IMG/VR virus record: IMGVR_UViG_3300007520_000078
Location: 1-23,911 of that record
DNA length: 23,911 nucleotides
From: a virus
Strand: one strand, 5' to 3'
In this document: piece by piece, positions 14,581-22,008 of the stretch
Layout of the letters: each line of letters opens with the position of its first letter
How positions within the stretch are numbered: the stretch's first letter is position 1
Translations under genes and position numbers: made by a program
Notes under the pieces: model-generated
What the model saw: only the letters and a program-made list of their open reading frames with translations
Databases searched by the model: none
Told to the model about the DNA's origin: nothing

Positions 14581-16140
14581 CTAGGCCGCCGCGGCATTGG
14601 GCAGCGTCTGCCGCTGCACCGCCACCGTCTGGCCGCCTTCCATGTTCACGATGAACTTCTCGTTGATCGCCTGGTACTGCACCTGCGCGTCCGACTGCAC
14701 GTAGCCCAGCCCCGTGCGGCTCAGCGGATTGTTCGACGCATCGCAGATCACGCTGAACGGCAGCGAGCCGTCGCGCGAGCCCAGCAGCCCCTGGCCCAGC
14801 ATGTTCTGCAGGAACGAAAGCTGCGTCGCCCGGATGCGCCGGAACAGCGCCTGGTTGATCACCTGGCCCACATACTGCCCCATCCCCGCGGCCAGCGAGG
14901 CTGCGATGAAGTTGGTCATGCGGGTATAGTTGTCGCCGTTGATCGCCGCATTGCTACTGGCATTGTGCCCGCCGCGCACGCCCCAGAAGTTGCCGCCCGG
15001 CTGCGGGTTGGCGATCACGTCGATCCCCGCCGACAGCAATACGGAAAGCTCGGCCGATGAGTACGCCCCGCGCTGCCCACTGCCCGGGTTGCCGGATTTC
15101 TGGCTGCTCACCACGCCATATAGCGGCTTGTTCAGGCTCGACTGCTCGGGCGACAGATTGGCCAGCCGCCCGGCGGCGAAACCCTGCGGGCTCACCAGGC
15201 GCAGCGTGGCGTTGGCCTGGTCGTTCCACCACAGCCAGTCGCCGAACATCAGCTTGCAGCCATGGCTGTCCAGCCCCGCCGCCGCCTTGTCCGCCACCGC
15301 CCCGGCAATGCCCTGCCCGGCCGGCCCGGTCAGCACCATGTAGATGCCCTCCTGCAGCGCGAAACCCGCCTGCACCGACCATTGCGCCGACGCATCGGCA
15401 TCGGCGAGCAGCCCGATCGAGCAGCCCTGGCCGCGCAGCGCGTACATGCCGCGCCGCGGCACCGTGTCCACGCCCACCAGGTCGCCGGCCGAAGCCCCGG
15501 CGCCGTCGCTGCCGGGAACGCCGGTGCTGAAATCCCACGCGAAACTGCTCGGCGCCACCGCGGTCGCCCCGGCATTGGCCACCACGATCTGGCTCGGCCC
15601 GCGCTGCGGACCCTGCCCTACGTTGATCGCCGCGGCCAACGCTTCCCAGAACGCCGCCCCGCTGGCGGTGATGTTGTCGAACACCTCCGGCGGCAGCCCC
15701 GGCAGCGTCACGGTGAAGCGCCAGCTCGCCGCCTTGGCCCCCGGCGACAGCGCAATGGCGATCGCATTGCCACGGCTGCCAGTGTACAGCGCCGTCAGCA
15801 CGAAGCTGGTCGTTGGAATCTGGAACGCCGCCGCCGTGTCCGTCCCGTCCGTTGCGCGAATGCAGCGGAAATCCGACGCACCCTGCTGCACCGCGGTGGC
15901 CACCTGGGTGCCCATGTCGTGCTTGCGCGCCAGTATCGGCCCGAAGCCGCGCGCGTAGTCGGCCATGGTGCCCACCACCACCGGCTCGCCCACCGGCCCC
16001 CAGCCAGCGGTGCCCACCACGCCCACCACGTTGGTGGGTACGCCGTTGATCACCAGGTTCTGCGGCGGCACGATCTGCACATACAGATCGGGCACCACAA
16101 GCGCGGTGGTGTTGATGCTACCCTGTTGCACGATCGGCAT
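14581..16140 (-). CDS. Contractile tail sheath protein, 519 aa
   Basis: This gene defines the element as contractile. The N-terminal part (TTALVVPDLYVQIVPPQNLVINGVPTNVVGVVGTAGWGPVGEPVVVGTMADYARGFG) has the sheath hallmark of a GTAxWGPVxxPV motif and an early FG-type segment. The C-terminal part (GGNFWGVRGGHNASSNAAINGDNYTRMTNFIAASLAAGMGQYVGQVINQALFRRIRATQLSFLQNMLGQGLLG) is the conserved sheath C-terminal domain, with RMTNFI and a final helix that docks to the tube. ATG at 16140 has AGGAGG upstream at a normal distance, 3 bases after the 49-residue gene. Length is close to Mu gpL (about 495). Confidence 0.95.
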   Translation of the reverse strand: MPIVQQGSINTTALVVPDLYVQIVPPQNLVINGVPTNVVGVVGTAGWGPVGEPVVVGTMADYARGFGPILARKHDMGTQVATAVQQGASDFRCIRATDGTDTAAAFQIPTTSFVLTALYTGSRGNAIAIALSPGAKAASWRFTVTLPGLPPEVFDNITASGAAFWEALAAAINVGQGPQRGPSQIVVANAGATAVAPSSFAWDFSTGVPGSDGAGASAGDLVGVDTVPRRGMYALRGQGCSIGLLADADASAQWSVQAGFALQEGIYMVLTGPAGQGIAGAVADKAAAGLDSHGCKLMFGDWLWWNDQANATLRLVSPQGFAAGRLANLSPEQSSLNKPLYGVVSSQKSGNPGSGQRGAYSSAELSVLLSAGIDVIANPQPGGNFWGVRGGHNASSNAAINGDNYTRMTNFIAASLAAGMGQYVGQVINQALFRRIRATQLSFLQNMLGQGLLGSRDGSLPFSVICDASNNPLSRTGLGYVQSDAQVQYQAINEKFIVNMEGGQTVAVQRQTLPNAAAA

Positions 16141-16143
16141 GTC

Positions 16144-16293
16144 TCAGCCCTCCTGTCCCGCGGGCACGGCGACCCGGACCACGTTGCGCGCCTGCTCGCC
16201 CCCGAGCACCGCCGCGATGGCGGCAGGATCGGCGATCACCTCGCCCTTCGCGTACGGCCCGAAGGCGCGCACCACGACCAGATGCACATTCAT
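16144..16293 (-). CDS. Small protein before tail sheath, 49 aa (Mu gp38 position)
   Basis: ATG at 16293 has GGGAGAG upstream at a normal spacing and the stop is 3 bases from the sheath ATG. The sequence (MNVHLVVVRAFGPYAKGEVI, then ADPAAIAAVLGGEQARNVVRVAV) has an initial beta strand and a short helix with no membrane segment. A very small gene between neck and sheath is usual in Mu-type tails (DUF2635, Mu gp38), but I do not see enough residue similarity to name it so. It could be a stoichiometric tail accessory factor. The coupling argues that it is real. Confidence 0.7.
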   Translation of the reverse strand: MNVHLVVVRAFGPYAKGEVIADPAAIAAVLGGEQARNVVRVAVPAGQEG

Positions 16294-16315
16294 GCTGCTC
16301 TCCCGAAAACCACAG

Positions 16316-16333
16316 GGCGGACCGCGGTCCGCC
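16316..16333. other. Perfect 18-bp palindrome, possible hairpin
   Basis: GGCGGACC-GC-GGTCCGCC reads the same on both strands. It lies in the 80-base gap between the neck gene 16374-17192 and the 49-residue gene. On the minus strand it is followed after a few bases by GGTTTTC, weakly like a terminator, but a protein-binding site is equally possible. Confidence 0.4.
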
Positions 16334-16373
16334 AGAATAAGGCCAGCGCACGGAGCGCCAGACCCGCCATCGT

Positions 16374-17192
16374 TCAACCGATGAACGAGCGCGGCGGCGC
16401 GCCGAACTTCATGTCGCCGAAGATCATCACCGGCAGCGTCTCGGCCACCGTGGTGGCGTAGTCCACCGAGTACAACAGGTCGCGCCGGTACAGCCGTGCC
16501 CGCCGCCCCTGGTCCAGCACGCTGGAGCCGCGGAACAGCAGGCGCCCCGACGTGCCGTCGGCCAGTTCGACGAAATCCACCGCCGACAACCGCGTATCGA
16601 TTGCCGCCGCCACCCGGTCGCGCGTCGCGGGGTCGGGGCACCAGGCAGACAGTCGGAACACCTGGCGCTGGCGCCGCGTCTCCCGCCGCACCGGCTGGTC
16701 GGCGACCACGCGCCCCAGCATCGGCCCCTGCCCCGCCACCGTCAGCGTAGCCCCGTCCACTGTCACGATCAGCCGCGTGCGCAGATAGGTTGCCAGCACC
16801 GCTGCCACCATCTCCGGCGTGTCGCCGCGCGCGGTGCGATGCACCACCGCCATCGCGTCCACCAGCAGCCCTGCCACCTGGCCCTCATGGGCCACGCCCG
16901 CAACGCTCGCCTGCCGCCCTGCCACGCTGATCGACAGCCCCGGCACCACGGTGGCGATCGGCTCATGGCGATCCGGATGGCGCGTCGTCACCACCTGCGG
17001 CCGCGCCTCGGGGAACACCGTCACATGCACCCGCCCGGCCTGCAGGTCGGCATCCAGTGCCGCCCCGGTGGGCCAGCCCCGATATATCCGGCACACCGTC
17101 CCCACCACGCTCGGCGCCTGCGCGCCCTCGGGGTACAGCACGTCCGCGGCCAGGCGCACCAACGCCTCTTCCACATCCGCAAGATCGGCCAT
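16374..17192 (-). CDS. Probable tail completion/neck protein, 272 aa
   Basis: It sits two genes before the sheath, where tail terminator or neck proteins are encoded. The start ATG at 17192 follows an AGGGA sequence. The protein opens MADLADVEEALVRLAADVLYPEG and has VGTVCRIYRGWPTGAALDADLQAGRVHVTVFPEARPQVVTTRHPD at about residues 29-73. It ends in a less conserved Arg-rich part and GDMKFGAPPRSFIG. The V-x-V-F-P pattern and position recall Mu gp37-like and P2-type tail completion proteins. Length is larger than typical terminators (130-200). Function is inferred from context. Confidence 0.55.
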   Translation of the reverse strand: MADLADVEEALVRLAADVLYPEGAQAPSVVGTVCRIYRGWPTGAALDADLQAGRVHVTVFPEARPQVVTTRHPDRHEPIATVVPGLSISVAGRQASVAGVAHEGQVAGLLVDAMAVVHRTARGDTPEMVAAVLATYLRTRLIVTVDGATLTVAGQGPMLGRVVADQPVRRETRRQRQVFRLSAWCPDPATRDRVAAAIDTRLSAVDFVELADGTSGRLLFRGSSVLDQGRRARLYRRDLLYSVDYATTVAETLPVMIFGDMKFGAPPRSFIG

Positions 17193-17201
17193 GGTAATTC
17201 C

Positions 17202-17864
17202 CTAAACGGCGGCCTGGCGCACCAACAGCCGCCAGCCCTGCTCCGACAATTCCGCCCGCGCAACCACCCCGGCACGGCCGAGGTCGTCGCGCATCGTGTC
17301 GCCCGCGCGCAACACCACGCCGCCCGGCGCCGGCAGCATCACCGTCCAGCCGGCAACCGCCGCCTCGCCGGGCAGCCCGCCCGCACCTGCCCCGCCACTT
17401 CCGGCCGGCACCACCGCCGCCGGCCAGCCGCGCAGCAATTCCACCACCGGCCCAGCCCCGCCATAGCCGCCGATCCCCGGCAGCCCCGGCCCCTGCGCGC
17501 GCATGAAATCCACCACCCGCGTCGCCCGCGCGCACAGCACCGGCAGCAAATGCTGCTGGGCGGCGATGAACCACACCCCGCCGTCGCGCGCCCCCGCCCG
17601 GCTCTCCGGCCGGCGCAGGTAGTCGCCAACCCTGGTGTAGGCGGCATCGAAAATCCCGTGCCAGAACACCTGGCCATGCCCTGCCGGCCGCGCGAACCGC
17701 CCGTCGGGCGAGCTGAACGCCGCCTGCAACCGCAGCACCCGGTTGCCCCCCGCCAGCGGATCGATCCCGCCGCGCGGCCGCAAAACGTCGCACCACTGCC
17801 CCACCACGCGCCCGGCCCGGCCCAGCCCGCGATACAAATTGTCCTGCACCCGCCCTGCGTCCAT
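17202..17864 (-). CDS. Conserved-position head-tail region protein, 220 aa, function unknown
   Basis: ATG at 17864 (MDAGRVQDNLYRGLGRAGRVVGQWCD) was chosen because AAGGAG precedes it by 6 bases; the in-frame ATG at 17879 contains the ribosome-binding site and starts further out are unlikely. Residues about 30-130 include GGNRVLRLQAAFSSPDGRF and GQVFWHGIFDAAYTRVGDYLRRPE, then VWFIAAQQHLLPVLCARATRVVDFMR. The C terminus has beta-strand patterns. There is no clear membrane segment. It overlaps nothing and ends 9 bases before the neck gene start. Position suggests head completion, but the family is not recognised. Confidence 0.7.
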   Translation of the reverse strand: MDAGRVQDNLYRGLGRAGRVVGQWCDVLRPRGGIDPLAGGNRVLRLQAAFSSPDGRFARPAGHGQVFWHGIFDAAYTRVGDYLRRPESRAGARDGGVWFIAAQQHLLPVLCARATRVVDFMRAQGPGLPGIGGYGGAGPVVELLRGWPAAVVPAGSGGAGAGGLPGEAAVAGWTVMLPAPGGVVLRAGDTMRDDLGRAGVVARAELSEQGWRLLVRQAAV

Positions 17865-17890
17865 CGCCCTCTCCTTCATCGCGATGCGCG

Positions 17891-18268
17891 CTAAACCACC
17901 ACCATCGGCACGCCCGAGCCCAGCGCTGGCCCCGGCGGCACGCCGAGAAACCCGCACAGCCGCCGCCGCCAATCGTCGAACAGCCGCGTCCGCTCGCGCA
18001 CCTCGCGCGGGTTGCGCTTCCACACCGCCGCCTGCTCGGTATCCAGCATCGCCGAGGCCTCCGGCACCGCCGCCTCAAGCTGCGCCAGCGTGGCCAGGAA
18101 CTGCCGCGCCACCGCCTCCTCCGTGCCCGAAAGCCGCCCCAACCGGAATTCCATCAGCCCGTAGGCCTGGTGGAACCGCCAGCCCTGGAACCCCTCGGCC
18201 CCGCTGCCATAGGCCGGATACCCGCAATGCCTGCGGATATCCGTCCGCTCCGCCTCGGTGAATGCCAT
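17891..18268 (-). CDS. Putative head-tail connector/adaptor, 125 aa
   Basis: ATG at 18268 (MAFTEAERTDIRRHCGYPAYG) has GGAGAG upstream at normal spacing. The frame could extend to 18301 but without a ribosome-binding site. The protein is mainly helical: EFRLGRLSGTEEAVARQFLATLAQLEAAVPEASAMLDTEQAAVWKRNPREVRERTRLFDDWRRRLCGFLGVPPGP. It directly follows the capsid gene, where adaptor proteins that join portal and tail are usually encoded. Length fits adaptor proteins (90-140). No named domain was recognised. Confidence 0.6.
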   Translation of the reverse strand: MAFTEAERTDIRRHCGYPAYGSGAEGFQGWRFHQAYGLMEFRLGRLSGTEEAVARQFLATLAQLEAAVPEASAMLDTEQAAVWKRNPREVRERTRLFDDWRRRLCGFLGVPPGPALGSGVPMVVV

Positions 18269-18346
18269 CGCTCTCTCCGAACATCTTCCCGCCGCACGCA
18301 AATCCGGCCCGGCCGGAAGGGGACGTCGCCGCCCCCTCCCCGTTGC

Positions 18347-19669
18347 CTAGCCGAAATGCTCGACCATCACCGCGCGCTTGAACGCGGCATTGGTGGCGGT
18401 CGGCACCGTCGTCGGGTTGGTGGTCACGTCCGACGGCGCGCAGAACCCGCCGATCCAGTACCAGCTCTGCGCGATGATCTGCTGCAGCCGGTCGATCGGC
18501 TCGCGCGTCACCATGGCAATGCCGTCCACCACCGAAACGATCGAGTTCTTCGGCGCCGTATCGTCCGCCCCGATCCCGGCATAGCCGCCCTCGATCAGCG
18601 CACCCTTGCCGCAGATGATCGGCCGGCGGATGACAGCCCCCGACACGTCGGGATGGTTCTGCACATAGGCCTCGTTGGTGGGGATGAAGCGCAGGCCGAG
18701 AAAGTCGTTGATCATGCCCCGCTTGAACACCTGGTTGGCCGAGGTGGCGCCGGTGAACAGCTGGCGGAAATCGGCGTCGCCGAACAGCTGCCGCGCCGAG
18801 ATCGGGTCGAGGTAGCAGTTGTACACCCCGTCGATCTCCGGCACCGCATTCAGCCGCAGGGTGGCCACCGCGTTCAGCAGCGTGCCCATGGTCAGCGTGT
18901 CGCCAGCCTGCAACTGCGTGCTGGTCAGCCGCCCGTTCGGCCGCGCGATCGAGCTGGCGGTGCTTGCCATCACCGGGTTGCCCGCGGTCGCATCGGAAAC
19001 GGTCACGCTGGCACCGAAGGTCAGCACGCCAGAACGCCCGCCCGGCGCGCTCGACGCGTTGGAGGCATCGACCGAGACACCCACCAGCGTGTAGCTATTG
19101 GCGCCCACCCTCACGGTCAGGCTGGCGCCGGCACCCACCGGCGTCTGCACGCCGTTCGCGAACACATGCTCGAAGCCGCGCACGTCATCCACCGCCACGT
19201 TCACGCCCGGCGCGCCCAGCGTGGTGCGAACCCGGGAGTTGCCGCCGAAATACGGCGCGAACAGCGCATTGCGCGCCAGCTCGTCCAGGCTGCGCGCGGC
19301 CTGCTCGCCGTTGATCGCGGCGTTCTGCAGGAACTGCCCGGCGATGCCCACGCGGTTGGTCACCATGTTCAGGTCGGTGGTCGCCGCATAGTGCTCCAGC
19401 GTAATGGTGTACTGCTCCACGCTGAAGCCGCTCGGCACCAGGCCGTTGTCCAGGTTGGTGTTGGTCGAAGGGGCCAGCGGCGTGGTCACCGCTGCCTTCA
19501 GCCCGGCGCGCGTCTTGGTCAGCGTCTCGCCGATGCCCACGTTGAAGCTCACGCGGTCGGCCACGGCGCGATAGCCCAGCCGGGCCACCAGGGCCTGCTG
19601 GAACTCGCGCTCCAGGTAGCCCAGCTGGATGATCGGCTGCAGGGCGGCGGGGAAATTCTGAATCGGCAT
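18347..19669 (-). CDS. Major capsid protein (HK97-like fold), 440 aa
   Basis: Position after portal and scaffold and before connectors is standard. The N-terminal arm (FPAALQPIIQLGYLEREFQQALVARLGYRAVADRVSFNVGIGETLTKTRAGL) and a spine helix-like segment (AINGEQAARSLDELARNALFAPYFGGN) fit HK97-fold coats. An insertion about residues 150-260 is rich in Gly, Ser and Val and beta-like, comparable to the extra domain of P22/N4-type coats. The region DGVYNCYLDPISARQLFGDADFRQLF and IINDF-like LGLRFIPTNEAYV recalls the N4 gp56 pattern. Length is similar to the P22 coat (430). There is no protease gene nearby, so maturation likely depends only on the scaffold. Confidence 0.85.
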   Translation of the reverse strand: MPIQNFPAALQPIIQLGYLEREFQQALVARLGYRAVADRVSFNVGIGETLTKTRAGLKAAVTTPLAPSTNTNLDNGLVPSGFSVEQYTITLEHYAATTDLNMVTNRVGIAGQFLQNAAINGEQAARSLDELARNALFAPYFGGNSRVRTTLGAPGVNVAVDDVRGFEHVFANGVQTPVGAGASLTVRVGANSYTLVGVSVDASNASSAPGGRSGVLTFGASVTVSDATAGNPVMASTASSIARPNGRLTSTQLQAGDTLTMGTLLNAVATLRLNAVPEIDGVYNCYLDPISARQLFGDADFRQLFTGATSANQVFKRGMINDFLGLRFIPTNEAYVQNHPDVSGAVIRRPIICGKGALIEGGYAGIGADDTAPKNSIVSVVDGIAMVTREPIDRLQQIIAQSWYWIGGFCAPSDVTTNPTTVPTATNAAFKRAVMVEHFG

Positions 19670-19797
19670 GTCTGATCCTCACGGTTTCACGACCCGCAGG
19701 GCGGCGCCCGGCAGGAGTCACTCGGTTCAGTCGTTGTTTTTCAGCAACGGCCGGCTGCACTTCCCCCGCGCATCGGGGGGCAGACCGGAAGGGGGCG
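19670..19797. other. Non-coding gap between scaffold and capsid genes with hairpins
   Basis: 128 bases without a frame. Two hairpins are seen on either strand: CCCCCG/CGGGGG (19763-19779, 5-base loop) and CGTTG/CAACG (19732-19749). On the minus strand the second is followed by CGACTG, not a T run. The capsid ribosome-binding site (GAGGA) is at its left end. A gap here may allow separate high expression of capsid, for example by a promoter or processing site, but no promoter could be defined. Confidence 0.45.
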
Positions 19798-20250
19798 CTA
19801 CCCCCGCCGCAGCAACTCCGCGCGCGAGGCCTGCCACTCCGCCTCGCTCATCTCGGTGGCCAGCTTCGCCCGCGGCGCCTGCGCCGGCGGCGGGGCGGCA
19901 GCCGATGACGAGCTGCTGCCGCCGAACAGCCACGGCTTGGCCCGCCGCATCTCGGCCATCAGCTCGGCCGCGCCCTCCACCTCGTCGCGCTCGTTCAGCG
20001 CCAGGCGGCTGGCATCCACCAGCTTCAGCCCGTCCATGTCCACCATGCCGGCGCGCACCGCATGGGCCTTCAGCTCGGCGCGCACCAGCCGCTCGCGCAG
20101 GCTCGCCTCCAGGGCCGCCAGGCGCTGCTCCAGCGCCGTGCGCACATCCCCGGCCACGTCGCCGCCCGGATCATGTCCGCAATCCTGGCCCGCTTGCGCG
20201 TCCTGCGCGAACCGGCCATCCACGCCCGCCATCCTCGTCGCGTCGCTCAT
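19798..20250 (-). CDS. Capsid scaffolding protein, 150 aa
   Basis: ATG at 20250 overlaps the portal stop (ATGA), with a perfect AGGAGG 4 bases upstream. After an acidic start (MSDATRMAGVDGRF), residues about 36-130 are helical and coiled-coil-like: RTALEQRLAALEASLRERLVRAELKAHAVRAGMVDMDGLKLVDASRLALNERDEVEGAAELMAEMRRAKPWLFG. A Ser-run and Pro/Ala linker and a short C-terminal helix (EMSEAEWQASRAELLRRG) follow. An acidic coiled-coil plus charged tail between portal and capsid is the typical scaffold layout, and the A-D-x-L-K-L-x-D and KPWLFG motifs are common in scaffolds of alphaproteobacterial phages. No protease domain is present. Confidence 0.8.
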   Translation of the reverse strand: MSDATRMAGVDGRFAQDAQAGQDCGHDPGGDVAGDVRTALEQRLAALEASLRERLVRAELKAHAVRAGMVDMDGLKLVDASRLALNERDEVEGAAELMAEMRRAKPWLFGGSSSSSAAAPPPAQAPRAKLATEMSEAEWQASRAELLRRG

Positions 20251-21710
20251 GCTTCCTCCTGCGTGCCACAGCGCGCCGCAGCGCTGCTGCAATCCACGGC
20301 CGCGCCCGCCTTGCCCTGCGCTGCTATCCGCGCCAGCTCGGCATGCACGTCCTCGATGTCGTACACATCGGCGATGCTCTTCACCGCCGTTTCGGTAGAG
20401 ATATGGCCGGCCTCGGCCAGCGTGCGCAGCGTCTGCGCGTCGCGTGCCCGGTCCTCGGCGCCGGGCGCATACCAGCGCGGCCAGATCAGCCCCAGCCGCA
20501 CCGCCGGCACGATCGGCGCCACCGGCTCACCGAACACACACAGCGGATACCGGTTCGATGCCAGAACCACCATGCGCGCCAGCTTCAGCAGCGCATCGCC
20601 GTACGACACGCGCAGGTTGTCGGCCAGCCACACCAGGCCCTGGTTCATCATCTCCATCGCCCGGCCCGACTGCGCGGCCGAAAGCCGGTCGGGGCTGGCA
20701 CGGTTGCCGTGCACCCCCTCCAGCGCCAGCTCGCGCAAGGTCCGCACATAGTCGATCACCGCGGCCGAGGCGGTGCCGTCGATCTCCAGCAGCCGCGCGT
20801 CGCCCTTCTCGCTGACCACCAGCGCATTGCCGCCGCCGCGCACGATCTCGCCGTCGCCGCCGGCCGGCTCGCGGATCAACAGGGTGGGGTCGGAGGAATA
20901 CTTCAAGCCCCGCCCCGCCTGGCTCAATTGGTAGTCGATCTCGATGTTGGTCTCCACCGCGGCGCGAAACGTGCTGGCACCATCGATGGAATCCACGCCA
21001 TCCGGCCCGCCCGGCAGGTTCTTGATCCACACCAGCGGCACGAAGCCCAGCCCGTGGCGCATGCTGCGGTCGGCATCGCGCAGCGGCGGGCGCCGCTCGC
21101 CGGCCACCGCCTGCGGCACGAACCAGGTCTCGTCCACCTTGTCCCAGCAGCGCATGAACCAGTACTCGGCACCCAGGTCGGCAATCTCGTAGCCGCGCGC
21201 TGCCAGTTCCCGGCCCGGCACCTTGTAGCGCTCGATCACCCGCAGCAGCTCGTCCGGCGCCTCCGGGTCCCATTCCGGCATCAGGTACGGCGTCTCCAGC
21301 ACCCGGAAGAACACCCGCCCCTTCAGCACACGAAACCATATCGCCACCGACCCGATCGAGCCGCGCAGCGCCGCCTCCATCATCACCTGGTTGAGCGAGG
21401 ACTCCTTCACCAGGTCGGAGAAGGCCGCGCGCACCACCTGGTCGGCACAGTCGATGGTCGGGAAATGCCCCTCGCTGAACACCAGCGACAGCGAATCGTC
21501 CACCACAATGCGCGCCAGCGGATAGCGCACACTCGGCCGCCGGCTGCGCAGCGGAATATACTCGCCGCCCACCCCGCGCTCCTCGTGGAACTCGAACGGC
21601 AACCCGTCATACAACGTGCCGTCCAGCACCCGCTTCAAAATGTCCAGCCGCCGGGTCCGCGCCGGATAATGCGGATCGGCCGGCACACAACCACACAACG
21701 TCGCGAACAT
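20247..21710 (-). CDS. Probable portal protein, 487 aa
   Basis: I chose ATG at 21710 (MFATLCGCVPADPHYPARTRRL) because AAGGAG lies 5 bases upstream; the longer frame starting at 21839 runs into the repeat region and is unlikely. The portal is the dodecameric ring through which DNA enters. Position between terminase and scaffold is decisive. The sequence has a helical/strand pattern (TIDCADQVVRAAFSDLVKESSLNQVMMEAALRGSIGSVAIWFRVLKGRVFFRVL), a PEWDPEAPDELLRVIERYK part, and a C-terminal region EMMNQGLVWLADNLRVSYGDALLKLARM with LAEAGHISTETAVKSIADVYDIEDV, as in SPP1 Gp6-type portals. Identity to a named family was not established from memory, and the length (487) fits. Confidence 0.75.
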   Translation of the reverse strand: MFATLCGCVPADPHYPARTRRLDILKRVLDGTLYDGLPFEFHEERGVGGEYIPLRSRRPSVRYPLARIVVDDSLSLVFSEGHFPTIDCADQVVRAAFSDLVKESSLNQVMMEAALRGSIGSVAIWFRVLKGRVFFRVLETPYLMPEWDPEAPDELLRVIERYKVPGRELAARGYEIADLGAEYWFMRCWDKVDETWFVPQAVAGERRPPLRDADRSMRHGLGFVPLVWIKNLPGGPDGVDSIDGASTFRAAVETNIEIDYQLSQAGRGLKYSSDPTLLIREPAGGDGEIVRGGGNALVVSEKGDARLLEIDGTASAAVIDYVRTLRELALEGVHGNRASPDRLSAAQSGRAMEMMNQGLVWLADNLRVSYGDALLKLARMVVLASNRYPLCVFGEPVAPIVPAVRLGLIWPRWYAPGAEDRARDAQTLRTLAEAGHISTETAVKSIADVYDIEDVHAELARIAAQGKAGAAVDCSSAAARCGTQEEA

Positions 21711-21772
21711 GCCGACTCCTTCATGGCAAAGGCAAAGCAACAGGGCAGCGCCCCAAAGACGTGAAGCAAAGA

Positions 21773-21973
21773 AAGGCGAGGGCGCCGCCCTCGACCCGCA
21801 AAGGGTCAACGACCCTTTGATCCCATTATTTTGGAACAATTAAAAAATACGCCCAATCAATGCGAATGTTGTTGATACCTATATTGACACAAATACCGTC
21901 TGCACGCATTGTTTTCCAATCAAATAAGGTCCAGGGGCTTGGCCCCTGGCGGGTCTGGGCGGAGCCCAGCCTT
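21773..21973. repeat. Inverted pair of double-hairpin repeats around an A/T-rich core, copy C
   Basis: The gap between portal and terminase is 298 bases. At its portal end lies one copy of the core repeat on the minus strand (21773-21824; stems GAGGGCGG/CCGCCCTC type and AAAGGGTC/GACCCTTT, linker CGGGTC). At the terminase end lies one on the plus strand (21928-21973; stems CCAGGGGC/GCCCCTGG and CTGGGC/GCCCAG, linker CGGGTC). Between them are 103 bases of unusually A/T-rich DNA (for example AATTAAAAAATACGCCCAAT). The core has TTGACA at 21883-21888 on the plus strand but no convincing -10 partner, so no promoter is claimed. No gene fits. Confidence 0.8.
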
Positions 21974-22008
21974 GCTCATCTTTCCTCCTATGGAGCACCG
22001 CCCCAGCC

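Noticed and set aside
21711-21839. 43-residue N-terminal extension of the portal
   Set aside because: The extension runs through the double-hairpin repeat and has no ribosome-binding site; AAGGAG 5 bases before ATG at 21710 decides the start.
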